A DNA stretch of 64,000 bases from Branchipolynoe longqiensis (GCA_030323885.1 CM059194.1:4689691-4753690); one strand, 5' to 3'; shown: positions 10,588 through 20,344, counted from the stretch's first letter. The notes: generated from the letters alone by a model not told the origin. A program made the numbers and translations.

Positions 10588-10903
10588 AAACATCCAACTA
10601 TATGCAGATGACACCGTGGTATATGCTGCAGGCAAAACAACCGAAGAAATAGAAATGAAACTGAATCTAACACTAACAAAACTAATCGAGTGGTGCCAAC
10701 TAAATAGGATAACCATAAACAACAGCAAGTCAAAAACAGTACTATTTGGTACCAGGCTAACAAGTAATGAGAAAATAAAGTGTCTTCTGGGAAACACCGA
10801 ACTAGAACAAGTAGACAACTACCGATATCTGGGAGTGGATCTAGACAGACACCTAAATTATGACCTCTGCATAACAAATACTATAAAAAAAAGTAAACCA
10901 TAA
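10588..10903 (+). CDS. LINE ORF2, RT catalytic YADD segment
   Basis: Third frame piece. The YADD catalytic motif is at 10601-10612, followed by a thumb region with WCQLNRITIN and NYRYLGVDLD, the latter a common LINE post-RT motif. It ends at a stop just after an A8 run (about 10888-10895), where the frame shifts again. With 9304-10587 it supplies all RT catalytic aspartates, in different frames. Confidence 0.9.
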
Positions 10904-11387
10904 AATATGGCTACTGGCTAAACTGAGATACTACATGACTGAAAGCATGGCAATTAAAATATATAAAGGCATGATCCTCCCCTACTTTGACTATGGCGAT
11001 GTAGTATACATGGGAGGAAATACAAAACTATTAAACAAACTACAGGTGCTACAAAATAGAGCCCTCAAAGTATGCCTTCAGGTGAACAAAAGATATCCCA
11101 CAATCGAATTACACAAAAAATGCAATGCAACACTACTAACAAGTAGAAGGGAAACGCACCTCAAAATACTGGCGCACCATTACACCACAAAACCAGGCTA
11201 CACAGCAACCCCCCGTAGGGACACCAGGCAAATGGCAGCCCCAGTGCTACTGACAGCAATAAGTAACACCAAAATTTATGAGAGAAGTGTATTTGCCATG
11301 GCGGCACATGCCTGGAATAATCAACCCACACAACAACGGGCAATCAAAAGCATGGACCACTATAAAAGGTCCTTAAAGAAAACATAA
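10896..11387 (+). CDS. LINE ORF2, C-terminal domain
   Basis: Fourth frame piece, first ATG at 10935. It has the C-terminal phrases usual in CR1/L2/Jockey-like elements: LPYFDYGDVVY, LQVLQNRALKVCL and AHAWNNQP, with a lysine-rich end and a proper stop at 11387. Function of this region is not assigned. No zinc knuckle is evident. Confidence 0.88.
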   Translation, partial: NHKIWLLAKLRYYMTESMAIKIYKGMILPYFDYGDVVYMGGNTKLLNKLQVLQNRALKVCLQVNKRYPTIELHKKCNATLLTSRRETHLKILAHHYTTKPGYTATPRRDTRQMAAPVLLTAISNTKIYERSVFAMAAHAWNNQPTQQRAIKSMDHYKRSLKKT

Positions 11388-11655
11388 TACACAACCACCC
11401 ACTGAAGAAACAATATCTCACCTGATCTTGGGCGCAGTCACTGCTTGCTGTGTTCTGGCACAAAAAGCAAAAGACCGGCCAGAAAAGATGGTAGATATCA
11501 CAAATACGGAAACTAGCCCTACTAAGTACTAAGGAATTCGAAATGACTATCACCATAGGGCGCAGTCCGTCTGTGTATGTGTATTGGCACAAACCAAAGC
11601 AGAACCAGGCAGGCCACGGTCATGCATCCGAATCACCCTGAAATACAAAATGGCT
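11388..11655 (+). other. LINE 3' untranslated region
   Basis: Between the ORF2 stop and the resumption of SINE-A sequence at about 11657. No recognisable tail repeat. Confidence 0.6.
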
Positions 11656-11705
11656 TACCTTAGATGTTGCCAGGATGTAAAATTCCCAAAACCAACAGAC
11701 GCCTG
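11656..11705 (+). mobile_element. SINE-A 3' end, continuation of the copy at 8175
   Basis: CTTAGATGTTGCCAGGATGT followed by AAAATTCCCAAAACC is the terminal part of SINE-A, in the same orientation as the interrupted copy before the LINE. Confidence 0.8.
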
Positions 11706-11754
11706 ACAGAATTGACACCCTGTTTATCAAGCTTACTAGGATAGGACAAAGGGT

Positions 11755-11840
11755 GGTTTGGCGACTTTATAGTCATGCCTCCCTGAGATAGGGAGACTGA
11801 CCTATAGCACCATGCCCCAATATAGCACTCAGCAATTACA
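11755..11840 (-). mobile_element. SINE-A fragment
   Basis: GGCGACTTTATAGTCATGCC and AGCACCATGCCCCA match the SINE-A body on the minus strand; the remainder is eroded. Confidence 0.6.
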
Positions 11841-12170
11841 AGTGGGAAGAAGATCTTGGTAAGCGCCTTTGGAAACTGATGTCGCGAATGCATGCTATTC
11901 ACAACAGATTCGGAGGAAACTCCGCCATTTAAATACAATACTGAAATACAACAGCTAGCTGTAATGTGGGTAGCACACACCAGGGTTATTCTAGTCCACT
12001 CATAATGTCTATGGTTGTGTATTTATGCTGCCCATAACGATGACATCTAATGACTTGTTGTCGCCACTAGACAATAATAATTGCATGTTTCCGCTTGTTT
12101 AGTAACGATCAGTTGTTGTGTAGCTATCGATTGCAAGAAACTTGATGCGAAGTAGACAATATAATTGGGG
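11841..12170. other. Unassigned spacer
   Basis: No coding or repeat signal recognised. Confidence 0.4.
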
Positions 12171-12300
12171 GAGTCACTTTATTATGCATGAGAAAATGAC
12201 TAGGGAGTAACTTTAATATGCATAGTAAAGTGTCTAGGGCCTTACTTGATCACGCATAATAAAGTGACTAAGGAATCACTTTATTATGACTATGAGTGTC
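12171..12300. repeat. Short direct and inverted repeat cluster
   Basis: AGTCACTTTATTATGCAT at about 12172, its inverted form CGCATAATAAAGTGACT at about 12257, and a third direct ATCACTTTATTATG at about 12276 form a hairpin-capable cluster with extra degenerate copies between. Confidence 0.75.
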
Positions 12301-12569
12301 AGAATTTCAATGACCACCAGCTGGGTCAAAACCAACAACTTAGCGACTTAGCAAATTAAAACCTGTCATTAACTTACCCGGTCCTCTATCATTGCTCAAA
12401 CGGGGAAAGGAATATTTAGGTCAGTGTGCGCGTATAATGTGAATATAAGAAGAACATCAGTTGTGGTACCAGATATGCACTACTATAAAGCGTGAGGAGT
12501 CTCCGCTGGTATGATCTCATCCTTGGCAGATGGAAGCCTGAATACCGGCCAGGACACCTGTCTCCACAC

Positions 12570-12835
12570 CCCATGCGGGAGATCGGGAGTTCAATTCCCA
12601 CTAGAGTCAAACCAATGGCCTACAACATTGATACTTGTCGCTTCCTACCTCAACGCTTGGCATTAACAGGATACGGGAAGGACTTGTTGGCTCAGTGTCA
12701 GGATAATGTGGGATATCTGGTCATTGTGCTCTCCCAGTGGGGCAACACTCAAAAGTTACCATGACTGTGCACTGTCCTGATATGATCTTAGATGTTGCCA
12801 GGACGTAAACTACAACAGCCAACCAACGACACCTG
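12570..12835 (+). mobile_element. SINE-A copy
   Basis: Head with GCGGGAGATCGGGAGTTCAA (B-box region), body GATACTTGTCGCTTCCTACC, GGAAGGACTTGTTGGCTCAG, and the 3' end GATGTTGCCAGGACGTAAAC. A small internal deletion lies in the body. Confidence 0.9.
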
Positions 12836-12889
12836 GCGTTATCAGTTCCACACCCCAGCATGGTAAGCATCCTGTCTGGGCGAGATGGT

Positions 12890-13220
12890 GGTTGGTGGTT
12901 GGGAGTGTTATGTCCTGGCGACATCAAAGGCCGTCTCAGTACGGGTACCGACTTGTGACAGTGCACACAAATGGTGACTTTATAGTTATGCCCCACTGGG
13001 AAATGAGGCCGCCGGCACAATGACCCCATATCCCACTCAGTCACATTATCCCGACACTGAGCTAACCAGTGCTAGTCCTCTCCTATTAATGCCAAGTGCC
13101 AGGCTAGGAGGCGACAAGTATCAATTTGATAAGTCATTGGTTTGACTCGACCCCGAACCAAACTCCCGACCTGCCGCACTTGAGGCCCGCGCTCTACCGA
13201 TTATGCCACTGCGCCAGGTA
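12890..13220 (-). mobile_element. SINE-A copy, near full length
   Basis: Full-length minus copy: 3' end near 12890-12920 (complement of the GTTGCCAGGACGTAA end) and tRNA-like head near 13140-13215 (GACCTGCCGCACTTGAGGCC, CGCTCTACCGATTATGCCAC). Confidence 0.92.
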
Positions 13221-13392
13221 CGTCACGTGGTTCATTACCTCTCCACGCCTCCGGAAGAACCTCTGCAGAAACAGAACAATCAACAAAACCAAAACAGTGC
13301 TCCACCAGGAGCACCTATCACAATGTCACAGACTTTGCAACCTACGGACCCCTTGTTATGTGAGGGACCGTAATCGACCCTGCCGCCCCAGC

Positions 13393-13915
13393 CAACCAAG
13401 CGGCATCTAGCGAGCCAAGCAGCAGCCAGCCAGCCAAGCAGCAGCCAGCAGACGAGCCAGCCAGCAGCCAGCCAACAAGCAACCAGTCAGGCGAGCCAGC
13501 CAGCAGCCAACCAACCAGCAACCAGTCAGGCAACCAGCATCCAGTCAACTAACCAGCAGTCATTCAGCCAACCAGTAGTCAGCCAACCAGTCAGCGAGCC
13601 ATCATCCAGTCAGCCAACCAGCAGCCAGTCAGCCAACCAGCAGCCAACCAGGCAACCAACCGACAGCCAGCATGCGAGCAAGCCAGCAGCCAGCCAACCA
13701 GCAACCAGTCAGGCAGCCAGTCGACTAACCAGCAGTCAGTCAGCCAACCAGCAGCCAGCAGCCAACCAGCACCCCACCAGCCAAGCAGCAGCCAGCAGGT
13801 CCGCAAACCATCAACCAATCAGCCAACCAGCAGCCATCCAGCCAGCCAACCAACCAGCAGCCCCCCAGCCAACCAGCAGCCAGCCACGAGCCAGCCACGA
13901 GCCTGCAACAAGAGC
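13393..13915. repeat. CAGC/CAAC-rich tandem array
   Basis: About 520 bp of 4-bp-based words (CCAG, CAGC, CAAC, CAGT, CGAG) arranged in longer irregular units such as CCAACCAGCAGCCAGTCAG. Open frames on both strands are a result of the repeat; the minus strand gives GWLLVGWLLAG-type strings with no recognised function. Confidence 0.92.
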
Positions 13916-14299
13916 CAGTGCCTGACAGCATGTGACTTGACCCATTGTTAAGGTGAAGGACCCCATTAAAGGCAGGTTGGGAATTCATCCAAAGCCCTGG
14001 CATTTCGGTGGTGGCCCCGCCTCGTGGCGACGGTCATGGACGTCACGTCTGGTGCTTTGAGTGCCGTGTGAATGCGGGCCGGCTGTGGTTCACGTTCCAA
14101 TTTGTGTGTTCAGGTGAGGGGTGGCTCGCCTCTGGGTGGACACTGCGCCATCTGTTAGTGAGAGGAAGCATTAACCAATTAGGGGTGTGACCTGCATTCA
14201 GTGGCCCTGTAGGACGGCCACCGCCTGCATTAGTGAATCCATACTGTATTGCGCCACCTGCGTTGCTATGCTAATAGTGCAGGAGACATCCATAATATT
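13916..14299. other. Unassigned spacer
   Basis: A GCCTGCATTAGTGAATCCAT phrase near 14222 resembles the units of the tandem array at 15205-15700. Nothing else recognised. Confidence 0.4.
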
Positions 14300-14560
14300 G
14301 TGGGCTGGGATGAAAATGGTGAATATTGCGCCTAGAGGGGGACTCGAACCCACATCTCTTGCATTCCGGACCAGTGCACTAAGCAGTTAACCATCTAGGC
14401 TCACTGATATCACTACCCTACCCACGCCTACCTGTATAGGTATCCTTGCTTCAGAAGTCAGTGCAGACTACTACACTCGTCCCCTTGGAAAAGTAAGTCT
14501 GTTAAATGGTAACTTAATGCTTACAATTACATACATAAACATACATACATACACTTACAT
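14300..14560 (-). mobile_element. SINE-C copy
   Basis: tRNA-like unit on the minus strand (plus strand: GCGCCTAGAGGGGGACTCGA, then CTAAGCAGTTAACCATCTAG). It is followed by the shared body CCCACGCCTACCTGTATAGG and CAGTGCAGACTACTACACTC, then an AATGCTTACAATTACATACA segment also seen near 32615 and 54280. Confidence 0.85.
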
Positions 14561-14684
14561 ATGCAGATTTAAACTGAACGCTAACTACTGATGTTACAAA
14601 TTGTTGTGATGCTCTCTTGCAACTCCACTATTAACTTCAATATTTAGTTGTACCAGGGATGAGACATTTAAGATTTGTGGCTAT

Positions 14685-14965
14685 TTCATCTCCCGACCAG
14701 CCACCGCAGGGACAAATAGTTTTCCACCTGTCTTGACATGTTCTTGCCGGTGTGAAACCTCTATTTGCTCCCCGAGAGAGTGTCGCTGCTAACTTGCAAA
14801 AGCCAGCAGCACTTCAACGCCTTTGCAGGCAGCTTTCATGAAATGTGACCGACTCATGGATGCAACTCTCACAGCAGAGAACTAAATGGAGAGTGGCAGT
14901 CAAGTAATGAAAGCAGTCTTTGTTGCATCGCGACCGACATGATGATGATGACGATGACATATACA
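14685..14965 (+). mobile_element. Repeat B, copy 2 (5'-truncated)
   Basis: Plus-oriented copy ending in an ATG/ACG microsatellite at 14940-14962. It contains ATGGAGAGTGGCAGTCAAGT, the nucleotide counterpart of the WRAAVK end of a LINE RT frame, just before the short 3' tail. Truncated on its 5' side at about 14685. Confidence 0.85.
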
Positions 14966-14969
14966 TCCA

Positions 14970-15204
14970 CAGAAGGGGGTTCAACAATCAGAGAGTGCAT
15001 AGCTTATGTAGGATCCTGGTCGCAGACCCAGTGTCCTGGGGTGATGAAAATGCGAAATATTGCGCCTAGAGCGGGATTCGGCACTCCAGGCTAGTGTGGT
15101 AACCTTTAGACCACCCAGGATCTCTGATTTCACTACTTCCCACACCTACCTGTCTATGCGTCTCCTTGCCTGAGTGGTCAGTGCAGACTCTTACAATACT
15201 GTAG
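14970..15204 (-). mobile_element. SINE-C copy
   Basis: Includes the upstream segment GGGGGTTCAACAATCAGAGA...GTAGGATCCTGGTCGCAGAC and GGTGATGAAAATGCGAAATA, then the tRNA-like unit GCGCCTAGAGCGGGATTCGG...GTAACC, then CACACCTACCTGTCTATGCG and TCAGTGCAGACTC. Confidence 0.82.
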
Positions 15205-15700
15205 GACACGACCTGCATTAATATACCTATATAGTAGGATACATCCTGCATTACTACATCCATACTGTAGGTCAGAGCCTGCATTAATGCAGTCACATAA
15301 CAGGACACAACCTGCATTAATATACACATACCACTGCCTGCATCCATACATCCATACTATAGGACACACCTGCATTAATGTCCAACTGATGCTAGAGCCT
15401 CCATTAATACACCCATACTGTAGGACAGAGACTGCATTAATGCAGTCACACAACAGGACACAACCTGCATTAGTATACACATACCATTGCCTGCATCCAT
15501 ACATCCATACTATAGGACACGCCTGCATTAAGGTCCAACCGATGCTAGAGACAGCCTGCATTCATACATCCATACTATAGGACACCGCAGGCATCAACGT
15601 TCCACTGATGCTAAATACAGGCTGCATTAAGGCATCCATACTGTGAACGCCACATCCATTAACGAAGCGCTGCACATTCAGGTGACCTGCATTAATGCAC
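15205..15700. repeat. Tandem array with about 145-bp higher-order period
   Basis: Short words CCTGCATTAAT, CATCCATACT and ATAGGACAC recur. A larger unit beginning AATGCAGTCACATAACAGGA (15294) recurs at about 15438 with few changes, giving a period near 145 bp. Degenerate single units continue to about 15700. Confidence 0.88.
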
Positions 15701-16066
15701 CCGTTAGCAGCTTAGTTCTTTCATGCACCAGAACATGGCATGCTTAATATCATGCCTGGCCACATTAGGAAACTACCGGCATTAACGCATCCCCCCAGAA
15801 GGATAGCAACACCATTACCGCACCACACACCTCTATATTGCACATCTGCCATTTCTATGTCATCCATGTTCATTTCTATGTTCCCTGCACAAGGCCATAT
15901 GATCCCTAGGTCCCGCCTATGGGAATGGCCACTAAGCAAAACACAGGTTCATCATCTGTGTGGCGTGTTACGAGGTCACATGCGAACATAGAAACAGGGA
16001 ACACGCCACAAGGGAACAGTCTATGGATACATCACTTAACGCTAACTGACATGCGGTCGATTTGAC
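15701..16066. other. Unassigned spacer
   Basis: No coding or family signal. ACATAGAAAC-like words occur near 15868 and 15985. Confidence 0.35.
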
Positions 16067-16070
16067 ATTT

Positions 16071-16306
16071 GAAGAGTTCAGGCGCAAATCCACATCAACA
16101 CCAATCCAAAGATTTTATTAAAATTACAGATTTCTACCTGAAAATCATTTTAATTCTCATTAATTCGACCCTTGTTGTGATGACAAGATGATAGAACAAT
16201 GAACAAAAGAGTAGGAATGCAAAAATATTAACTTGTTGAGGTTCGATTTCAATGTTTATCTCGATTTTTGGATTGGCGTTTACGTGGTTTTGCGCCTGAA
16301 CTCTTC
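16071..16306. mobile_element. 236-bp element with about 45-bp terminal inverted repeats
   Basis: The left end GAAGAGTTCAGGCGCAAATC and the complement of the right end GAAGAGTTCAGGCGCAAAAC match for about 45 bp, with few differences. Both ends abut ATTT (16067-16070 and 16307-16310), a likely 4-bp target duplication. The interior is AT-rich and non-coding. It looks like a non-autonomous DNA transposon; superfamily not assigned. Confidence 0.88.
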
Positions 16307-16314
16307 ATTTTAAG

Positions 16315-16683
16315 ATGGGTATTGAAACCAATAGATGGCGCTGCGAATGGATGGGCTGGGTGACACTTCAGTTTCAACACACCAGACTACACACGATCAC
16401 AATCCGACTCGCTCAGGCCTTGCCAATATGTGGAACAACAACAACCACCAAAAAAGACACCACCAAAAAACCTCAAGAATTTGGCCGTAAATTTGAATTT
16501 GAATTCTTCCGGAAAGTGAGGCAATTATCCCTGCTGGGGTTTTTGGCAAAAAAGGCGTTCAACAGGTTTGAGGCACGCAGTGGAATTGATGGGACTGTCA
16601 GAGAGGTGCCAGCTCATCTTGTTCGCTGTGAAGCGCTGAGGCAGCTGACTGGATGGCTTTTGAATGTGATGGCTTTGCACTAG
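16315..16683 (+). CDS. Unrecognised 122-residue ORF
   Basis: An uninterrupted frame with ordinary composition, neither low-complexity nor antisense to a known element here. The N-terminal half is Thr/Lys-rich. The C-terminal half has a helix-friendly phrase (VRQLSLLGFLAKKAFNRFEA). I do not recognise a domain, see no splice evidence that decides it, and cannot exclude a chance frame. Its first codons begin just after the element at 16071-16306. Confidence 0.25.
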   Translation: MGIETNRWRCEWMGWVTLQFQHTRLHTITIRLAQALPICGTTTTTKKDTTKKPQEFGRKFEFEFFRKVRQLSLLGFLAKKAFNRFEARSGIDGTVREVPAHLVRCEALRQLTGWLLNVMALH

Positions 16684-16799
16684 CGGATCATTGAGTTTAG
16701 TTTCATATTGGTCTTATTTCACGAGCTTAGCGACGTCATCCTAAGGGGGAACTACTATAGTGGTTTGTTATAGTGTAGTGAGGCGCATTGAGAACCCCC

Positions 16800-17045
16800 C
16801 CCCCATCCCACTGGTGAAATAACGCATACACAGGTAGGTGTGGGGTGGATTAGGGAGGTTAGATAGTCTCATTAGGGTGTTACAGAATGGACTGGCAGGA
16901 ATGTGGGTTCGAGTGGCCCTACTAATGTAGTAGTCTGTACTGACCGTCATAGGCAAGGAGGCACATGGATAGTTAGGCATGGATAGGGTGATTGCATCAG
17001 GGAGCCTAAGTGGTTAAATGGTTATGATGCTAGCCTCATAAGGGC
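16800..17045 (+). mobile_element. SINE-C copy, head truncated
   Basis: Plus-oriented: a tRNA-like remnant with GTGGGTTCGAGT near 16902, then the body complement (AGTCTGTACTGACCG, GGCAAGGAGGC), ending in CAGGGAGCCTAAGTGGTTAA. It joins repeat C at about 17041, so the second tRNA-like unit is cut short. Confidence 0.7.
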
Positions 17046-17840
17046 AAGAATTGTGAAAATGGCAAGATTTACATCGTAATATCTGCGTAAAGATAAAGAC
17101 GTGATCGAAAAAGCAGAATAAGATTACATTTAATATTCTCTTATGAATTCCACATAGGTTGGGAAACATCATCATCATCATCATCATTCTGTCAGTCACA
17201 ATGTGACAAAGACTGCTTTCATTACTTAACCGTCACTTTGTGCGCTTGTACATTTCATAAAAGCTGCTTGCAAAGTGTTGAAATGCTGCTGGCTTTTCAA
17301 GTTACTAGTGGTACTCTCTCAGGGAGCAAATAGAGGTCTTACACCGGCAAGAACATGTCAAGACAGGCGCAAATTATTTGTCCCTGCGGGAGATGTTGGG
17401 AGTTCCATTCATCACCGCCCTTAATGCTGCCACGATAACATGGTTTTCTGTTAGGGTTTGCTCCCTTAGCCTTTGATTCTATCAAGAACGAGAACTTGTA
17501 CCACAAGGCAGTGGTTTACAACTTTGCAAGGCAGGGGCGTCAAACTCCCTGAGGTATTTTAGCACCTAAGATATCCGAGGTACTGCATTACCCGCATATG
17601 TTGGGAAACAAAGATTCCCAAATCACCCTCTATTTAGTTAATTTGATGCCAGAATCATATACCAAAAAGAATTGTGAAAATGGCAAGATTTACATCGTAA
17701 TATCTGAGTACAGATAAAGAAATAAACGAAAGAGCAGAATAAGATTACATTTAATATTCTCTTATGAATTCTACATGGGTTAGGAAACGGAGTTTCCCAA
17801 ATCACCCTCTATTTACTTAGTGTTATGCCAGAATCATCAA
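17046..17840 (+). repeat. Repeat C: tandem duplication of about 174 bp, first unit interrupted
   Basis: Unit 1 is 17046-17168 plus 17611-17661; unit 2 is 17666-17840. Both start AGAATTGTGAAAATGGCAAG and end GCCAGAATCAT. Unit 1 carries repeat B inside it; unit 2 preserves the uninterrupted sequence and serves as an empty site. Confidence 0.9.
17169..17599 (-). mobile_element. Repeat B, copy 3, with 11-bp target duplication
   Basis: 431 bp flanked by GTTGGGAAACA at 17158-17168 and 17600-17610. Read on the minus strand it begins near TACCTCGGATATC/TACCTCAGGGAGTTTGACG and ends in (ATG)n. A 3' microsatellite, variable 5' truncation in other copies, and a long target duplication fit LINE-machinery (target-primed) insertion. 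Confidence 0.92.
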
Positions 17841-18120
17841 ACTAACCTGTGCGGGAGTCTTTCGATTTCCATCAGCAATCATTCTAACTGCAGCACTCCG
17901 GTAGTCCGTGGCTCCGTGACCTGCCCCCTTATCAGCTCCTTCCTCCCTCTATCTGTCACGTCACCACCCATACGTCCACCCCCACTGTGTACCCCATTGT
18001 CGACACCCTTACATGGCACCAAATCACGCGGCTGGACTCTGACATTAGAGCCTCCTGATCCACGGTCTAACAAGTAACATGAAGGAGTATAGGACTACAG
18101 TTTGAACAGCATGAGCGAAT

Positions 18121-18207
18121 GGACCCCGCCAGTTAAGCAGGAAAGTACCCGACTAGAGTGGTTCCCGATTCTGCCGATAGATGTCACTAGCTTAACTGCC
18201 GGGGGTC
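18121..18207. repeat. Hairpin with about 18-bp stem
   Basis: GGACCCCGCCAGTTAAGC at 18121 is nearly complementary to GCTTAACTGCCGGGGGTC at 18190-18207, with about 51 bases between. Could be the ends of a small DNA element or a structured transcript; nothing else in the window matches it. Confidence 0.6.
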
Positions 18208-18824
18208 TATTAGTTCAGTTTATTTGGGGTTATTTGATCTAGCAACAACACATGTTTCGACTATTGAAAACAGGCATATTGAGTGCAATATTTGGGAACG
18301 TCTGAGTAAATTCCTACTCGGGGTTTGGCTTCCTAGCAATGGGGTGTATTCTTACCAGGCTGAATACTGGGTTCTGACTGTGAACTTAGGGCAGCTTTAT
18401 AGTGCTGCTAACATTAGAGACAACACCGTAGGTGCAAAGTCCCTATGCAAACCACTGAGTACTATTATCATGGGCATGAAGGCAAACAATCATTGCTCTT
18501 TTCTAACGAAGAGGACATCATCGTCGATCGCTTATCCGCGAGGACCATTGGGGAACCACATATGGCTTTAAAACCATGGGGTTTCAGATTTATAAGTAAT
18601 TGAATCTGCAGTAAAAGAAGTTGCATGCATACAATACACCTCTCCATATCCAGCAAGTAAAACCGCCACACAACCAACCTTACCCCCCACCCCTACCTAC
18701 ACCCCCCTTACACCCATCCTACACCCCCACCCCTACACCCTCTCCCACATCAACCATCCCGCCCCTCCACCGCTGTGTGTCAACTTCCCTTTCTTTTTTC
18801 TTCTTTTTCTTCTTTTTTTGTATG
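18208..18824. other. Unassigned spacer with a C-rich tract
   Basis: 18680-18780 is a CCCACCCCTACAC-type low-complexity tract followed by a T-rich run. Nothing else recognised; a frame at 18224-18571 shows no motif. Confidence 0.4.
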
Positions 18825-19090
18825 CTGTGTTTATATTGTCCATAACATATAAGCTTGGGTGCTCGGGCTTGTTTTCAATGCTGGCCAGCTGTAGTAGTGG
18901 TTTAATCTTATCACACAGTAGGAGGAGATGAGATGTTTTTTTCATTCTCACACAGTAGCAGGTACATGGTGATTATTTAGTAGCAGGTGTTCTGATAGGT
19001 GTATTGTTTTTATTTTCTGATCAACCCAGGAATAAAATACCATATATCTCACACGTAGCGAAGACTCTGTAGGATTCCAAAAATAGAGTC
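18825..19090 (-). repeat. Repeat D copy
   Basis: The minus strand carries ACTACAGCTGGCCAGCATTG, AAACAAGCCCGAGCACCCAA, and GCTTATATGTTATGGACAAT before ATAAACACAGC. It matches 19250-19530 (minus), 20345-20475 (plus) and 33135-33410 (plus). Confidence 0.75.
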
Positions 19091-19094
19091 ACAA

Positions 19095-19235
19095 GCTAGC
19101 TGTGCGATCAAAACAATCATTTGTGTACTGTGCTAACATTTTTGTCAAGGGCCTCAAGGAAACTGTCTATGTTTCCTGTTGGTGGTCTGTACAGACTTGC
19201 TCTGGCTGTGTTTGCTTGCTTATCCTTTTTTCTTA
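19095..19235 (-). pseudogene. LINE endonuclease fragment, second half
   Basis: The minus strand reads a LYRPPTGNIDSF motif (around 19160-19195), the same conserved position as SLYRPPNGN in the LINE at 8559. It continues the endonuclease of 19535-19911 after a repeat D insertion. The rest of ORF2 (RT) is missing. Confidence 0.75.
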
Positions 19236-19249
19236 AGCACCATACAAGG

Positions 19250-19530
19250 TTTTATTTCAGTTTGTTTTTGTTGAGGCTGTATTTATACTGTCCATAGCAT
19301 ATAAGCCCGGGTACCCAGGCTTCTTTTCTATGCTGACCAGTTGTAGTCTTGGTGTTATCTTACCCCACCTGAGCTGCTGATTAGGTATTTGATATCCTGT
19401 ATTTCAGTAGCAGATAGATAATTGGTTGGTATGGTTAGTAGCCTATGTTAGTTTTTTTTAAATGTTCTTGGCATATATGTATTATTTCAATTTGTTCTAC
19501 TCTTACTAGACTAGCCTACACCTATTTACA
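19250..19530 (-). repeat. Repeat D copy inserted in a LINE endonuclease
   Basis: About 280 bp, almost collinear with 33135-33410 from GTAAATAGG(T/A)GTAG(G/A)CTAGTCTAG to ATGGACAGTATAAATACAGC. It separates two pieces of the same endonuclease reading, so its insertion post-dates the LINE. The terminal TATAAATA lies at the same place in each copy. Confidence 0.8.
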
Positions 19531-19534
19531 TATC

Positions 19535-19911
19535 ACAGGTTTGTCTGTAGCTGTGTGTTGTTCTGAAATAGTTGCTGTTTCTAGTGTTTCAGCATCTAAG
19601 TTCTTGGTGAGTTTGCTGTATATGGCTACACCCCCACCTTTGTTTCTTTGTTGTGTTTCAGTTACTGTTTTTCTGTTATTACATACAAGCCTATATCCAT
19701 CTATGTTGAGAATATTGTTGTGGTCGTTGTCAGTGTACCAGGTTTCTGACAGTGTTAGTACATCAATGTGTAAAATTGTCCGATATAATGGCATGAGGAT
19801 ATATGTCAAACTACTATAATAAATTGCAACTTGTCTATATAATGGTAAATGGTGATATATAAAGTCCAAAGGCATATGAGGGATATGTGGAATTGGTAAA
19901 CTATTACTCAT
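19535..19911 (-). pseudogene. LINE endonuclease fragment, first half
   Basis: Minus-strand frame with IDVLTLSETWY (catalytic Glu), GYRLV and GGGVAIYSK, closely resembling the endonuclease at 8559-9311 and so the same or a neighbouring clade. It is preceded by an AT-rich degenerate stretch where the start of the domain should be. It lies downstream, in the same orientation, of the ORF1-like remnant at 20905-22386. Confidence 0.82.
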
Positions 19912-20344
19912 TAGGTATAGACATTGTATAGTAAATCAGTCTTTGGAGGAGTGTCACTTCTTAGATAAGTCTTTGGAGGAGTCATGCTGTCATTTATGGA
20001 TCATTGGCCACCACAAGGCACTGTAGCCAGCATAACAAGGCCTTGGATACAACAGATTGAACTCTGATTGGTAGATCAAACCATGTGACCACCACCATCT
20101 TGGATTATAAAAGTTATATATATAATAAACTAAGCAAGCTCCTTCTGGTTTCTTCTGCACACTCTATCTCTTGACTTCCTTCTCTATACTTGCCTGTTGT
20201 GATTTCCTATTTAACCTGCCTACACAACCACAACTGCCGGCCGTTGCACTTTAGAAATGTGTTCATGTTTTAGGTGTAGTTTTATCAGGTCTACTTTATT
20301 GTTTGCACTCTGGCAGTTTAAGTGGGATATCTCCTACTGACATG

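Larger units (their letters stand above)
8451..11655 (+). mobile_element. Non-LTR retrotransposon (LINE), almost complete ORF2
   Basis: About 3.2 kb with endonuclease, RT and C-terminal region in order on the plus strand, split only by three frameshifts. It lacks an upstream ORF1, so it is 5'-truncated or has an eroded 5' end. Both flanks are pieces of one SINE-A, giving the insertion limits. No long poly-A tail is seen. Confidence 0.85.

Noticed and set aside
13342..14003. Minus-strand ORFs with GWLLVGWLLAG repeats resembling membrane segments
   Set aside because: They follow from the CAGC/CAAC tandem array, and several frames are open equally.
18621..18845. Pro/Thr-rich 74-codon ORF
   Set aside because: C-rich low complexity followed by a T tract.
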